Numbered from the stretch's first letter, positions 45,546 through 55,107 are shown. The stretch is 64,000 bases of DNA from Devosia rhodophyticola (GCF_028816475.1 NZ_CP118247.1:124001-188000); one strand, 5' to 3'. The notes: a model not told the origin generated them from the sequence alone. Numbers and translations are program-made.

Positions 45546-45860
45546 GTTGCATTCGTTGAGCGTGATGCGCAAACGTTAAGCAAATTTGCGAACCAACACC
45601 GTTCGCCACACCATGAACGATATGTGCGCGGCGACGCTTATACCAATACGATTGAGGGTGTGTTTTCGATCTTCAAACGCGGCATGAAGGGCGTGTATCA
45701 GCATTGCTCCGAAAAGCATTTGCATCGGTATTTGGCTGAATTTGATTTCCGTTATAATAACCGTTTGGCACTAGGGTGTGATGACAAAGCACGTGCAATA
45801 AATGCCGTGCGTGGTATCGTCGGCAAGCGTTTGACCTACCGGTCAGCTAACGGCTCATAA
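45546..45860 (+). pseudogene. IS1595-type transposase remnant (C-terminal part)
   Basis: From YVRGDAYTNTIEGVFSIF through RGMKGVYQHCSEKHLHRYLAEF and DFRYNNRLALG the sequence matches the C-terminal end of ISXO2-like (IS1595 family) transposases, including the Asn-rich DDE-type end motif. The reading frame can be extended upstream to about 45546 (VERDAQTLSKFANQHRSPHH), but the catalytic front half is missing and no terminal inverted repeats are evident. It marks the left edge of an accessory patch. Confidence 0.8.
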
Positions 45861-45875
45861 GACTAAGGTGATAAA

Positions 45876-46619
45876 ATGAGCGGTCGGGAACTCCGGTTCA
45901 AGATTGAAGCCTATAGCCCCGAGACATTCCCAATGGAGCGTCTCGGCCAGTATCTTGCTGACCTTGGGGCTATGCTTGGAGAAGCTACCCAAGTTCATTT
46001 TGTGAAGCTTGAAAGCGGAAGCACTGGGTTAGTTCATCGTGTTGAGAGCGAGGCGTTGCCGAGAGTTGAGGCTCATATTGCTGATGTTCGATCGGGCGAA
46101 GCAGAAGTGGTCAATCTAAATGCCTATCGGTCGATAAACGCCAGACTGAAAGAGGACAATGCTACCGCCGCTCTGCAAATCGTAGACAGTGGGATATCCA
46201 TACTTGATTTCCCGGGAAAGAATATACCGGACCCTCAGCCCCCCGAAATTGTAACTCAACCAGGAACTATTGATGGGATTGTTATCCGCTTAGGGGGTAA
46301 GGACGCTAGTGTCCCTCTGAGTGTGCAAAATGGCGATACGATTTACCGGTGTAACACCACAAGGGAAATGGCCCGGCAACTTGGCCCGCACATCTTTGGG
46401 AGCGACTTGCGTTTTAACGGACTTGGAACGTGGCAGCGACAAGAGACTGGCGCGTGGACCTTAAATAAATTCAACGTGTTCAGCTTTGTGGTTTTGGATA
46501 CTACCCCGTTGCCGGAATTCATAGCGCAACTTCGATCTATGAATCTCGAATGGGAGGAAGTGGACGACGCTTGGCGGGATCTTGCGTCAATGCGTGATGA
46601 CGAGGATGGTGCGTTTTAA
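45876..46619 (+). CDS. Uncharacterised protein paired with a PIN-domain protein
   Basis: The 247-residue protein has no family I recognise. The N-terminus (LRFKIEAYSPETFPMERLGQYLADLGAML) and the middle (GIVIRLGGKDASVPLSVQNGD) look like an alpha/beta fold, with an acidic C-terminus (WEEVDDAWRDLASMRDDEDG). It ends in TAATG overlapping the PIN-domain gene by one base, which points to coupled expression. Such pairing suggests an antitoxin or partner role, but it is larger than classical antitoxins. A GGTG-type site lies weakly before the ATG. Confidence 0.65.
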   Translation: MSGRELRFKIEAYSPETFPMERLGQYLADLGAMLGEATQVHFVKLESGSTGLVHRVESEALPRVEAHIADVRSGEAEVVNLNAYRSINARLKEDNATAALQIVDSGISILDFPGKNIPDPQPPEIVTQPGTIDGIVIRLGGKDASVPLSVQNGDTIYRCNTTREMARQLGPHIFGSDLRFNGLGTWQRQETGAWTLNKFNVFSFVVLDTTPLPEFIAQLRSMNLEWEEVDDAWRDLASMRDDEDGAF

Positions 46620-47167
46620 TGGTTGTCTTTGACGCCAACACCTTGATGATTCTCATAGCCCCCGCGATAGGCTCCCCTATTGATTCCAACGGCTCCAAAA
46701 TCAGCCACGCCAGAGAGCGCCTAGACGGGCTAATTGATCAGCTTGCCAAAGAAAATGTAACGATTATTCTTCCGACCCCGGCCCTTAGCGAAGCTTTGGT
46801 GAGAGCAGGTGCCACCGCTCGCAAAGTCTACATCGAAAAATTCCAACGGCATAAAGGCTTTAGGATTGAAAGTTTTGATGAGCGCGCTGCGCTAGAAGTG
46901 GCGCGAATGACAAGTGATGCGATTGCCGGACCGGGAAAGCGTAGCGGGTCTACCGAGCCTTGGCATAAAATAAAATACGACAGGCAAATCATCGCCATTG
47001 CCAAAGTTTCAGGCGCAACGGCAATATATTCTGATGACAAAGGCCTTCGAACATTTGCCTATGGTCAAGGGTTGAACTCGGTAAGTCTTGCAGACTTGCC
47101 GATCCCGTTGAAAACGGCGCAATATGATTGGGTAAGCGATGTCGAACAAAATACATCCGCGGAGTGA
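46619..47167 (+). CDS. PIN-domain protein (putative ribonuclease)
   Basis: The 182-residue protein has the acidic residues of a PIN nuclease: Asp in VVFDANTLMIL (residue 5), Glu in ALSEALVRAG, Asp in KYDRQIIAIAKVSGA and Asp-Asp in IYSDDKGLRTFA. PIN proteins cut RNA in a metal-dependent way and are often toxins. Here the partner is the unusual 247-residue protein encoded just upstream, and a basic 56-residue protein follows with 29 bases of overlap. The lower G+C content and the adjacent IS remnant suggest transfer. Confidence 0.75.
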   Translation: MVVFDANTLMILIAPAIGSPIDSNGSKISHARERLDGLIDQLAKENVTIILPTPALSEALVRAGATARKVYIEKFQRHKGFRIESFDERAALEVARMTSDAIAGPGKRSGSTEPWHKIKYDRQIIAIAKVSGATAIYSDDKGLRTFAYGQGLNSVSLADLPIPLKTAQYDWVSDVEQNTSAE

Positions 47168-47309
47168 GTCTCAACGCCAAAAATTTGAGCGTGTCGCCCG
47201 CGAACTCGAAACCAACGAGGACAAGGCAGCTTTTGACCGAACGCTAAAGAAAATTGCCAAGGCTCCCAAGCCTGATGGCAAATCTGATAAAGACAAGCCC
47301 GCCAAATAG
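47139..47309 (+). CDS. Small basic protein at the end of the PIN cassette (56 residues)
   Basis: An ATG at 47139 inside the PIN gene opens a 56-codon frame beginning MSNKIHPRSESQRQKFERVA with a Lys-rich end (KAPKPDGKSDKDKPAK). It ends within the 5' arm of a strong terminator, so it closes a three-gene transcript. The product is hydrophilic and possibly helical. Similar short proteins accompany mobile cassettes, but I cannot name the family. Confidence 0.55.
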   Translation: MSNKIHPRSESQRQKFERVARELETNEDKAAFDRTLKKIAKAPKPDGKSDKDKPAK

Positions 47310-47319
47310 GCGGGCTTTT
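47294..47319 (+). terminator. Rho-independent terminator of the PIN cassette
   Basis: Arms AAGCCCGCC and GGCGGGCTT pair around AAATA and are followed by TTTTTG. It ends the three-gene cassette at 45876-47309. Confidence 0.9.
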
Positions 47320-47421
47320 TGTTGGAGTCCTTCAAGCATTTGGAGCGATTTTGTTTATTTCATCTCTCAGGTCAAGCGGCGGCATTTTGGACGAAATGGC
47401 TTGGTCGGCATGTCCAAAAAC

Positions 47422-47646
47422 TCAGTTCGACATTTCGTCAGCGAGTTCTGCGCACTCGTCAGATAAATTGCGAAGCGCCTTGATGGCCTCTTGTGGCAGG
47501 GCTTCGAGACTGCAGCCGAATGGCACATTCAGCGACAGGCGTTTGTCTGCATCTTCGGGCCAAATCAGCACGACCAGCGATTCTCTCTCAAGCAAGTGGT
47601 GTGTAAGCGAGGCGATTTTTACGCGAGGTTGAGCTGTGCCTGTCAT
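47422..47646 (-). CDS. Hypothetical protein (74 residues)
   Basis: From the ATG at 47646, with GGAG seven bases before it, a 74-residue acidic protein is encoded (LERESLVVLIWPEDADKRLSL, then ALPQEAIKALRNLSDECAELADEM). The ribosome site and amphipathic C-terminal helix support a real gene. No family or function is recognised. It points away from the MATE gene. Confidence 0.45.
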   Translation of the reverse strand: MTGTAQPRVKIASLTHHLLERESLVVLIWPEDADKRLSLNVPFGCSLEALPQEAIKALRNLSDECAELADEMSN

Positions 47647-47856
47647 CCGGGTACTCCATTTCGTGGCCGACAATATATGGGTATGGCCCCAAAATGACTA
47701 ACGACGGCATGACTATCATGCTGATTGCAAACACGGCTGGCTCGAAGCGGTTTTTGAGAGCGAGAGCAAATGAGATAGGGTCTGATTCGCTCCCCTAAAA
47801 TCAGTGGATATTGGTGACCCGTGCTGATGCAACGCACGTTGGCTCGGAACCCAGGA

Positions 47857-47990
47857 CTAGCAAACCGCCCCAACAGCGATCAACGCGGTGCCAATGTCGT
47901 CGATCACCTCGCGCAATTGATTGGCAATATCAACGCAAACCGCCGTGTCGCCAAAGCTGTCTGCTGCACCAAGCATCAGCGAGTGGTGGA
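47857..47990 (-). pseudogene. Possible 3' remnant of an unknown gene
   Basis: In the 564-base space between the small hypothetical gene and the MATE gene, one minus-strand frame reads HSLMLGAADSFGDTAVCVD and continues INQLREVIDDIGTALIAVG-like text to a stop at 47857. It looks like protein-coding sequence but has no credible start or ribosome site. It is probably the tail of a gene cut by rearrangement. The rest of the space shows only an imperfect GCAGGT/ACCTGC hairpin near 48080. Confidence 0.25.
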
Positions 47991-48213
47991 TTAGGTAAAA
48001 TAGCGCAGGACTTTGGTGGATACTGATGTGTCAAATCCAACTTGACGCGGCCAGAAGAAAAAATAGTACGAGCGCAGGTATTTGGCACCTGCCGCCTGCA
48101 GACGTAAGTCGCGGTGAAGTCCAACTTGAAAATGACATGCACCCTCGAAGCATTTCGCAGGTGGCAATGCAGGCACCCATCCCATTTGAAATGCCTCATC
48201 TGAGGAGTGAATG

Positions 48214-49608
48214 ATGTCGTCTCAACACGCATCCGAAAACCGATTTCTAACGGCTTCGCCGGGGCGGATATTTGTCGCCAACGCGCTGCCAATGATGCTC
48301 ATCATGATGATGAGCGGCCTTTTGACCGTTGTGGATGCCGCGTTTCTTGGTCATTTTGTGGGGGCGGATGCCCTCGCAGCCGTCAGCGTCGTATTCCCGA
48401 TTATCATGATCACGATAGCACTCTCGACTCTTGTCGGCGGGGGCATGTCCAGCCTCCTCGCCCGTCATCTGGGTGCGGGGAACCACAGTGGCGCGACGGC
48501 AGTATTCGCACAAGCGCATGGTCTCGCGCTTTTATTGTCTCTCCTGCTCATTCTGACTTTTGGGATCGGTGGCGGGGTCGTCATTGACGCACTGGCAAAC
48601 GGTCAACCTGACATTTCCCGCATGGCCTACACCTATCTGGCCATCATGATCCTCGCGACACCCGTGCAATTACTGTTGAGCGTCCATGCAGATGCGTGGC
48701 GCAATGAAGGTCGTGCGGGTCTCATGGCGTTGATGTCGGTCGGCGTCACCTTTGCCAATATCGCATTGAATTACGTGCTGATCGTGCGCCTCGACATGGG
48801 CGTTGCCGGGTCAGCTTGGGGAACAGCAATCGCTCAGGGGTTGGGCCTTGCACTCCTCGTGGGCTTGCGTTCGCGTGGCGGCGGCATTCTGTCGCTTTCC
48901 GCCCTCAGACACGCACGCTGGGTCGGAAAATGGCGGGCCATACTGACCCTTGGGGCACCCGTCAGCCTGAGTTTCATCGGGATTGCACTGGTCTCCGCAA
49001 CGGTGATCGCGACCCTGCGGCTGACGTCCGACTCCGGCTATGTCGAGGACATTGCCGCCTATGGGATCGTGACCCGGATTTTCAGTTTCGCATTCATGCC
49101 CCTGATGGCCATCGCCCTGGCAACCCAAAGTATCGTCGGGAACAACGTGGGCGCAAAACTCTACCAACGCTCAAATGCTGTCCTGCGGCTCGCGCTCACT
49201 GTGTCCGTTTTTTATTGTGCTGCGATTGAGGTGATCCTGCTTGCTGAAAATGGCTGGATTGGCAGTGGCTTTGTCACCGATCTGGACGTGATTGCGCAGG
49301 TTGGAAAAATTTTGCGCCCGATGGCGTCTCTCTATCTGTTTGCTGGTCCGGTTCTTGTACTCGCCCTTTATTTTCAGGCCATTGGACGACCCGGACATAC
49401 CGCCGCTCTCACGTTGATCAAGCCATTTGTGCTCAGCCCTCTATTGATAGCTGCTTTGGGTACTATTTATGGCGCACAGGCAATCTGGTTCGCCTTCCCG
49501 ATTGCGGATGGAATTGTGGTTACCATTGCCCTTTGGATTGTGATCGTATGTCAAAGGGACGGCAAGGAGGCCAGCGGCTTTGGGTTGCCGGAACGGGAGG
49601 AGGCATGA
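48214..49608 (+). CDS. MATE-family multidrug/cation antiporter
   Basis: The protein has 464 residues and twelve predicted membrane helices in two six-helix halves (LPMMLIMMMSGLLTVVDAAFLGHFVG starts the first; LGAPVSLSFIGIALVSATVIATL the second). It exports drugs or organic cations using sodium or proton gradients. GAGGAG lies six bases before the ATG at 48214; an ATG at 48211 is possible. The stop overlaps the start of a truncated ORF, so it was once in a longer operon. It lies within an accessory patch beginning with an IS remnant. Confidence 0.85.
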   Translation: MSSQHASENRFLTASPGRIFVANALPMMLIMMMSGLLTVVDAAFLGHFVGADALAAVSVVFPIIMITIALSTLVGGGMSSLLARHLGAGNHSGATAVFAQAHGLALLLSLLLILTFGIGGGVVIDALANGQPDISRMAYTYLAIMILATPVQLLLSVHADAWRNEGRAGLMALMSVGVTFANIALNYVLIVRLDMGVAGSAWGTAIAQGLGLALLVGLRSRGGGILSLSALRHARWVGKWRAILTLGAPVSLSFIGIALVSATVIATLRLTSDSGYVEDIAAYGIVTRIFSFAFMPLMAIALATQSIVGNNVGAKLYQRSNAVLRLALTVSVFYCAAIEVILLAENGWIGSGFVTDLDVIAQVGKILRPMASLYLFAGPVLVLALYFQAIGRPGHTAALTLIKPFVLSPLLIAALGTIYGAQAIWFAFPIADGIVVTIALWIVIVCQRDGKEASGFGLPEREEA

Positions 49609-49748
49609 TGGATTTACAATCTGTGAGAGATGCCACGTCACTAGCGTTACAGAATTTCGACAAGATTGGGCTCGAAGCGGTCCTTGCGCCTATCGGATTA
49701 TTGATCCCTACCCTAGGCGGCGCTGACGGCGCCCATCCAGGAAAATAG
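49605..49748 (+). pseudogene. Truncated ORF translationally coupled to the MATE gene
   Basis: ATGATG at 49605-49610 overlaps the MATE stop and follows GGGAGGAGG, a very strong ribosome site. The frame gives MMDLQSVRDATSLALQNFDK and about 20 more plausible residues, then runs into sequence that is antisense to the end of the polysaccharide deacetylase gene and stops at 49748. The start looks genuine, but the gene seems to have been cut off at about 49710. Confidence 0.5.
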
Positions 49749-50774
49749 CGCGCCGGTGGCGAAGACGTCGACATAACGCCGTGACTGGAACAGGCCATTG
49801 AGCGAAACGCGCGGCAGAGCGTGCAACTGGTTCGCCTGCCCGGCGTAAAGCCCACCGGGCCGCGTGGTGACGGCTGACTTCAGACCGATGTCGCGCGCCA
49901 ACTCAAACTCACGTTCGCCGGCTGATTGGGGGCCGCCGATGGGATAGGAGAAGTGCTCGGGCGCCTTGTCGAATTTTGCCTTGAGAATGTCCATGGACTG
50001 GACGATTTCGGTGCGGGCCTGATCACACGGCAGCTTGGCGAGTTCGTAGTGATGCACTGTGTGGGCGCCAATGGTGCACAGCGGTTCATTGGCAAAAATT
50101 TCCAGTTCCTGCCAATCCATGATCAGATCACGGCAGTGCTGGTCCAGATCCAATCCATAGTCGTTCGCCAAAGTGCGCATAAGGGCAATTCGATCCATCT
50201 CGGGCATTTCACGCATATGCTGGTAAAGCGCGGCAAATGTGGCCCGCTTTTGTGGTACAGCCGCGCAGTCAAAGTGCTCGACCTCGCCCTCAATCATGAC
50301 CTTCATGTCATTCTGGTGCGCGATGATATCTTCCAGCGCCTGCCACCAGACTTCGCCAATTCCGTCCACCAAGCTTGTGGGCACGTAAAGAGTGAACGGG
50401 CACTGATGCCGCCGCAGAATGGGCAAGGCGTAGGTCAGATTATCGCGATAGGCATCATCGAAGGTGAAGACCACGAAATTGCGACCATCATCGGGGCCGC
50501 GCAATCTGGCAATGGCTTCGTCCAGATTGACAATATCCAGGCCAAGTTCGCGCACCCGTTTGATGGCGTACTCGAGGAAATCGGGGCGGACCTGAAGGAT
50601 GGAATTGGGTGAGAATTCAGCCGGGGTATCGGGTAAGACCCGATGAAGCGTGAAAATCACGCCGCGTGATTTCGACAATTGGCGAATAATGCCCGGCAAT
50701 CGAGCCATCCAAATGGCTTCGAACATGGCGGAGATGGCGGTGTATTTCAGCTGTGTCACGAATATACTGCGCAA
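49713..50774 (-). CDS. Polysaccharide deacetylase (NodB homology domain)
   Basis: This 353-residue protein has a CE4-type deacetylase domain from about residue 38. VVFTFDDAYRDNL carries the Asp-Asp metal/catalytic pair, GAHTVHHYELAKL the metal-binding His pair, and FSYPIGG the later conserved motif. Such enzymes remove acetyl groups from polysaccharides during or after export. It lies one base after the Wzz-like gene on the same strand, and so belongs to the exopolysaccharide cluster. Confidence 0.88.
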   Translation of the reverse strand: MRSIFVTQLKYTAISAMFEAIWMARLPGIIRQLSKSRGVIFTLHRVLPDTPAEFSPNSILQVRPDFLEYAIKRVRELGLDIVNLDEAIARLRGPDDGRNFVVFTFDDAYRDNLTYALPILRRHQCPFTLYVPTSLVDGIGEVWWQALEDIIAHQNDMKVMIEGEVEHFDCAAVPQKRATFAALYQHMREMPEMDRIALMRTLANDYGLDLDQHCRDLIMDWQELEIFANEPLCTIGAHTVHHYELAKLPCDQARTEIVQSMDILKAKFDKAPEHFSYPIGGPQSAGEREFELARDIGLKSAVTTRPGGLYAGQANQLHALPRVSLNGLFQSRRYVDVFATGALFSWMGAVSAA

Positions 50775-53260
50775 TCAAGCGGCGACGCGGCGTGGCGCCA
50801 AGACAATGTCGGCGTGGCCATAGCCAGCTTCCGCGAGTTGTTCGCGTGCTGCCTGCAACTCTTCATCGCTATGCTGCGGTCCTGCCACCAAAACAAGTCT
50901 TCCCCCGATATCCGCGAACATTGGCAACGAAGAATTAGCGCCAACCTGCCCGGTCATTACAATTACGACTTCGTAGATATCACTTAGTGCTTCAACAAGT
51001 GTAAATGGCTTGGGCGACATTTGATCAAGGTGCTGCGAATGGCCCCAAGGCACTTCGGCAAAGCCCTCATCGGTCGACTTGTGAACAACGTCGCCAAAGC
51101 TTGCGGCTCCTTCGCTGAGGTCGGAGATGCCCGGTTCGATTGAGGGAATGCCGCTGCCCGCGTCGATCATGGCAACGCTCAAGCCACGATCAAGCGCCTC
51201 GCTGGCGAGGCTATCGGCCAAAGCTGCGCAGTCGCGGTGCGACGTGCCGCCCGCCAAGACCACAACCTGAGTTCGGCCCAAGACGAGATCGGAGGCCAGC
51301 GTGGCAAAATCGAGCGGAACATTGCCGCGATCAGGCGGCAATTCCTCGTCGTCAACGGGTTGTTCTACAGCGACCGGCGCTTCGGGTTCGTCTTCCTCAA
51401 TCGATTCGATTGCATCCAGGTCGTCGACTATTGGCTGGTTGTCCAACACAACGTCGTCGGGTTGGTCCTGTTCGGTGGCTGCAATTTCTGTTTCCGGTTC
51501 GTCCTCAACCCAAACAGCCTGGGTGCCGGGCTCGGAAATCAGCAATGGATCCTCGGCGGCTTCGTATTCGATATAGCTTTGTGGCTCCAAAGATTCTGGA
51601 TCGTCGTAGGCTATTTCATCTTCGAATTCAGAATCATATGGCTGCAAATTCGTGTAGGGCACGAACTCCTCGTCGCTTTCGACCTGGCCTTCGAATGGCT
51701 GAGCCTCGTCGGCGGCGAATGTGGGCTCAGTTTCATCGCTATGGGGCTGAGGCTCGTCGAGCGACTCGGGTTCATCCTCGACAAAATCGCGCTGAACGAC
51801 GGCTTCAAATTCCTCGTCAGGCGCTAAATTGTCCTGCCGGGGTGCCGGGGCTTCGCGCTCGGCGCGATAGATAATGGCACGGCCCGAGGCCAATTCGGCA
51901 AAAACAAGGAAGCCAAGCTGACCGCCGATCAGAACAATACCCACCGCCAGCATGACGAAAGTGACTTTGGGTGAAGCAGGCGTGACCGAGGGGCGGCAAA
52001 GGAAATCACGCGAACATCGGGCAGCGCCGATTGCGCATCAGTGCGGGACGCGGCTTCGCTGTAGCGCTGCAAATAGCCCTCAAGCAGGTCGCGTTGTGCC
52101 TTGGCTTCACGCTGAAGGCCATCAAGGGTTACGGTTTCGCGGGTTGCGGTGGAAGCCGAGCCTTTAAGCTTGGCCAAATCGGCCTGCAACGAGGTTTCGA
52201 TGCCGGCCTCGATTTGCGCTTCGGCTTCCAGGGCATCGGCAACGCGACGTCCCTCGATGCCGATCTGCTTGTCCAGTTCGGCAATCTGGGCGGTAAGCGC
52301 CTTGATGGCGGGGTGGTTTGACAAAAGGGTGGATGATTTCTGCGCCCGCTCGCCCTGCAGCCGCGCCTTATCCTGGGTCAGCTGCTGGATGACAGCGCTA
52401 TCGCGAACGTCGGGCACGCTATCAATGGGTTGGCCCCGATCAATCAGACCGCGAATAAGGGTGGCGCGGGACATTGCGGTATTCTTGCGCTCCTGCGCCG
52501 CGCTCATCTGGCTGGCAACCGAGGACAATTGCTGATCCAGCAATGAGGTATTGTTGGTGCCAGAGAACAGGTCGTTATCGACCTTGAAGTTGGCGACGGC
52601 ATTTTCGGACCGGGTCACCGAGGTGCGAAGCTTGTCGATTTCTTCCTTGAGCCAACCAGAGGCCTCGGCAGTATCGGACAGGGACAATTCGGTGCGCCGG
52701 GCGACATGGGCGCGGGCGACGGCATTGGCCAGACGCGCGGCCAATTCAGGGTCCTTTGAGCGCACATGCACCGAGATGATCCGGGAATCACGCTCCTGAA
52801 TAACGGTCAAATGATCATAAAGCGACGCCAGGGCGACGGCATCACGATCCTCTGGCGAAGCGGCACGGCCAAGCAGTTGCTTGATCATGGCAATCGGGGA
52901 AAAGCCACTTTGGGAACCGTTGAACTCAGGAATATCGCCGAGCATTTCGGACCGGACCACCTTGAGCAGGGTATCGCGTGACCTCAAAAGTTCCATCTGG
53001 CTGGAAACAACACCCGCGTCGTTGGCATTGGTGGATGGTGCCGCCTCATTGGAAGCACGCGTATAAATATTGCTGCGCGGTTCAATAAGAATGCTGGCGG
53101 AGGAATCATAAACTTTGGGCATGAAACTCAAGGCGACGTAAGCTACCGCCAGGATCACGAGCGAAACCAGTATAATGCGCGGCAATCGGGACCACACAGC
53201 TGCGATTATTGCAGATGTGTCTATTCTCGCATCGCGCGTTGCCTGAGAATCAAGCGTCAT
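50775..53260 (-). pseudogene. Wzz/GumC-like exopolysaccharide chain-length protein split by a frameshift
   Basis: The frame 51929-53260 encodes the N-terminal part: a first membrane helix (IILVSLVILAVAYVALSFM), the Wzz domain with LIEPRSNIY, and a long coiled-coil periplasmic region. The frame 50775-51953 continues with the second helix (MLAVGIVLIGGQLGFLVFAELASGRA), a 170-residue acidic linker and an ATPase-like C-terminal domain. Adding one G-C pair in the four-base run 51990-51993 joins them (AAPSVTPASPKVTFVM). Walker A is degenerate (LAGGTSHRDCAAL lacks Gly-Lys-Ser/Thr) and no Tyr cluster is seen, so kinase activity is unlikely even in the joined protein. Confidence 0.8.
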
Positions 53261-53414
53261 GATTTACCTCGTCTCGTTCCCTTGTTTATCGGGTATACGT
53301 GGTAAGCAATCCGTTAAGGCAGTTGCAGATCGCATTCATACTTAGCCAATCTAAGTGAATTGTTAACCATAGCGGACCGACATTGGGGAGGCTCTAATTT
53401 GGCGAGATTCCCCC

Positions 53415-53966
53415 ATGCGCTGGCTACAGATTGCCGTTCTTATTCTTGTATTACCACTGGCCGCCTGTGCGGGAATGCGGCCAAGCACCTATCTCGTCGA
53501 TGTCAAAGGCCCCTATCTGCTCGACACCGGCGATGCGGTGCGTGTCACGGTATATGGTGACGCGGACCTGACCGACACCTACCGGGTCGATGACAGTGGC
53601 GCGGTTGCCTTCCCCCTGGTGGGGCCGGTCGTGGTGCGCGGACAAACAACAAAGGTTGCCGCCGCCCGTATCGCCCAGGCGCTGAGCAATGGCTATATGC
53701 GCAACCCGAATGTTGCGGTCGAAGTAGCTGAATATCGGCCATTTTTTATCCAAGGCGCTATCAGCAACGCTGGCCAGTTTCCCTATGTCTATGGCATGAC
53801 CATTCGCGCAGCGATCAGTACCGCTGGTGGGTTTACCGAAACGGCGGATCGCAATCAGGCCACGATTTACCGACGGCAGGACACCCAGATGGTCAAGGGC
53901 AGTGTCGATCTGGACTATCCAATTTACCCCGGCGACACGATTGTCGTTGGCGAACGCTGGTTCTAG
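53415..53966 (+). CDS. Polysaccharide export lipoprotein (Wza/Poly_export family)
   Basis: The 183-residue protein has a lipoprotein signal (VLILVLPLAACAG, lipidated Cys at residue 18), a Poly_export domain (LLDTGDAVRVTVYGDADLTDTYRVDDSGAV) and an SLBB-like region (FFIQGAISNAGQFPYVYGM). It is about half the length of E. coli Wza and resembles short alphaproteobacterial forms. It should form part of the outer-membrane exit channel. It is divergent from the Wzz-like gene and followed after 10 bases by a glycosyltransferase. Confidence 0.9.
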   Translation: MRWLQIAVLILVLPLAACAGMRPSTYLVDVKGPYLLDTGDAVRVTVYGDADLTDTYRVDDSGAVAFPLVGPVVVRGQTTKVAAARIAQALSNGYMRNPNVAVEVAEYRPFFIQGAISNAGQFPYVYGMTIRAAISTAGGFTETADRNQATIYRRQDTQMVKGSVDLDYPIYPGDTIVVGERWF

Positions 53967-53976
53967 GGACATTTTG

Positions 53977-55107
53977 GTGACGCAATCCAAGCTTCGCGTG
54001 CTGCAGGTGATGCGGGCACCAGTCGGCGGGCTGTTTCGCCATGTTGCTGATCTGACGCGCGAATTGGCATCGCGTGGCCATGAAGTCGGGCTGGTTGTCG
54101 ATAGTATTGCCAACGACAGTCAGACCGAGGAGCGACTCAAGGCTTTGGCAGAGTTTGTGCCCCTGGGTATCCATCGAGTGGCGATGCCGCGTGTTTTGGG
54201 CAAGGGCGATTTGCTGGCGCCGATGGCGGTGCGTCGACTTTGCCGCGAGCATAATATCAATGTTGTGCACGGGCACGGTGCCAAAGGCGGATTTTATGCG
54301 CGGCTGGCGCGGCTAAGCGGCGCCCAGGTTGCGGCGCTTTATACCCCGCACGGCGGTGTGCTGCATTATTCGGGAAAGTCACCGACAGGGCGGATATTTC
54401 ACTTTCTCGAGCGGGCGCTGATGCGCCAGACCGCGGCGGTGATTTTTGAAAGTCATTATGCCAAAGCAACCTACGCCACGGTTATCGGGGAGCCGACCTG
54501 CGGCAGCGCCATCATTCACAATGGTTTGACCGCCGAAGAGTTTATCGCGGTCACTGCCGACAAGGATGCCGCCGATTTCGTCTTTGTGGGAGAACTTCGG
54601 GCGCTCAAGGGCATATTTCCACTCGTCGAGGCCATGGACGGCCTCAAGCGTGCCGACGGCAGCCCGGCAACATTGGTCGTTGCCGGAGACGGCGCCGAGC
54701 GCGGCGCGATGGAAGCAGCTATTGCGGCGCGCGGTCTCGGCGATTTTATCACATTGGTTGGCGCGCAGCCGGCGCGGGCAATGTTCGCACGGGGAAGGAT
54801 AGCCCTCGTGCCGTCTCTGGCAGAGTCCCTGCCCTATGTTGTGCTTGAGGCGGCAGCGGCGCAATTGCCCGTGATCGCGACGAATGTGGGCGGTATTGGC
54901 GAAATTTTCGGACCGACGGCGGACGACCTGGTGCCCGCGGGGAGCGCGGATGCGTTGCGGGATAAAATGCAGGCATGCCTTGATCATCCAGAAGCTGCTG
55001 AGGCGGCGATGAAAATTCGGCTGGCGCATATTGCCGAGCAGTTTTCGGTCAAGCGGATGACGGACGCCATTGAAGCGCAATATTTGTCCGCAATACCAAC
55101 AAGCTAG
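53977..55107 (+). CDS. Group 1 (GT4) glycosyltransferase
   Basis: A 376-residue GT-B enzyme. The N-terminal domain starts LRVLQVMRAPVGGLFRHVADL and has VVHGHGAKGGFYARLA; the C-terminal domain has FVFVGELRALKGIFPLVEAM and the GT4 signature ALVPSLAESLPYVVLEAAAAQLPV with the Glu-x7-Glu pair. It adds a sugar to the growing repeat unit in the cytoplasm. I chose the GTG at 53977 (AGGGA seven bases upstream). A longer frame overlapping the export lipoprotein gene is open but unlikely. Confidence 0.88.
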   Translation: MTQSKLRVLQVMRAPVGGLFRHVADLTRELASRGHEVGLVVDSIANDSQTEERLKALAEFVPLGIHRVAMPRVLGKGDLLAPMAVRRLCREHNINVVHGHGAKGGFYARLARLSGAQVAALYTPHGGVLHYSGKSPTGRIFHFLERALMRQTAAVIFESHYAKATYATVIGEPTCGSAIIHNGLTAEEFIAVTADKDAADFVFVGELRALKGIFPLVEAMDGLKRADGSPATLVVAGDGAERGAMEAAIAARGLGDFITLVGAQPARAMFARGRIALVPSLAESLPYVVLEAAAAQLPVIATNVGGIGEIFGPTADDLVPAGSADALRDKMQACLDHPEAAEAAMKIRLAHIAEQFSVKRMTDAIEAQYLSAIPTS

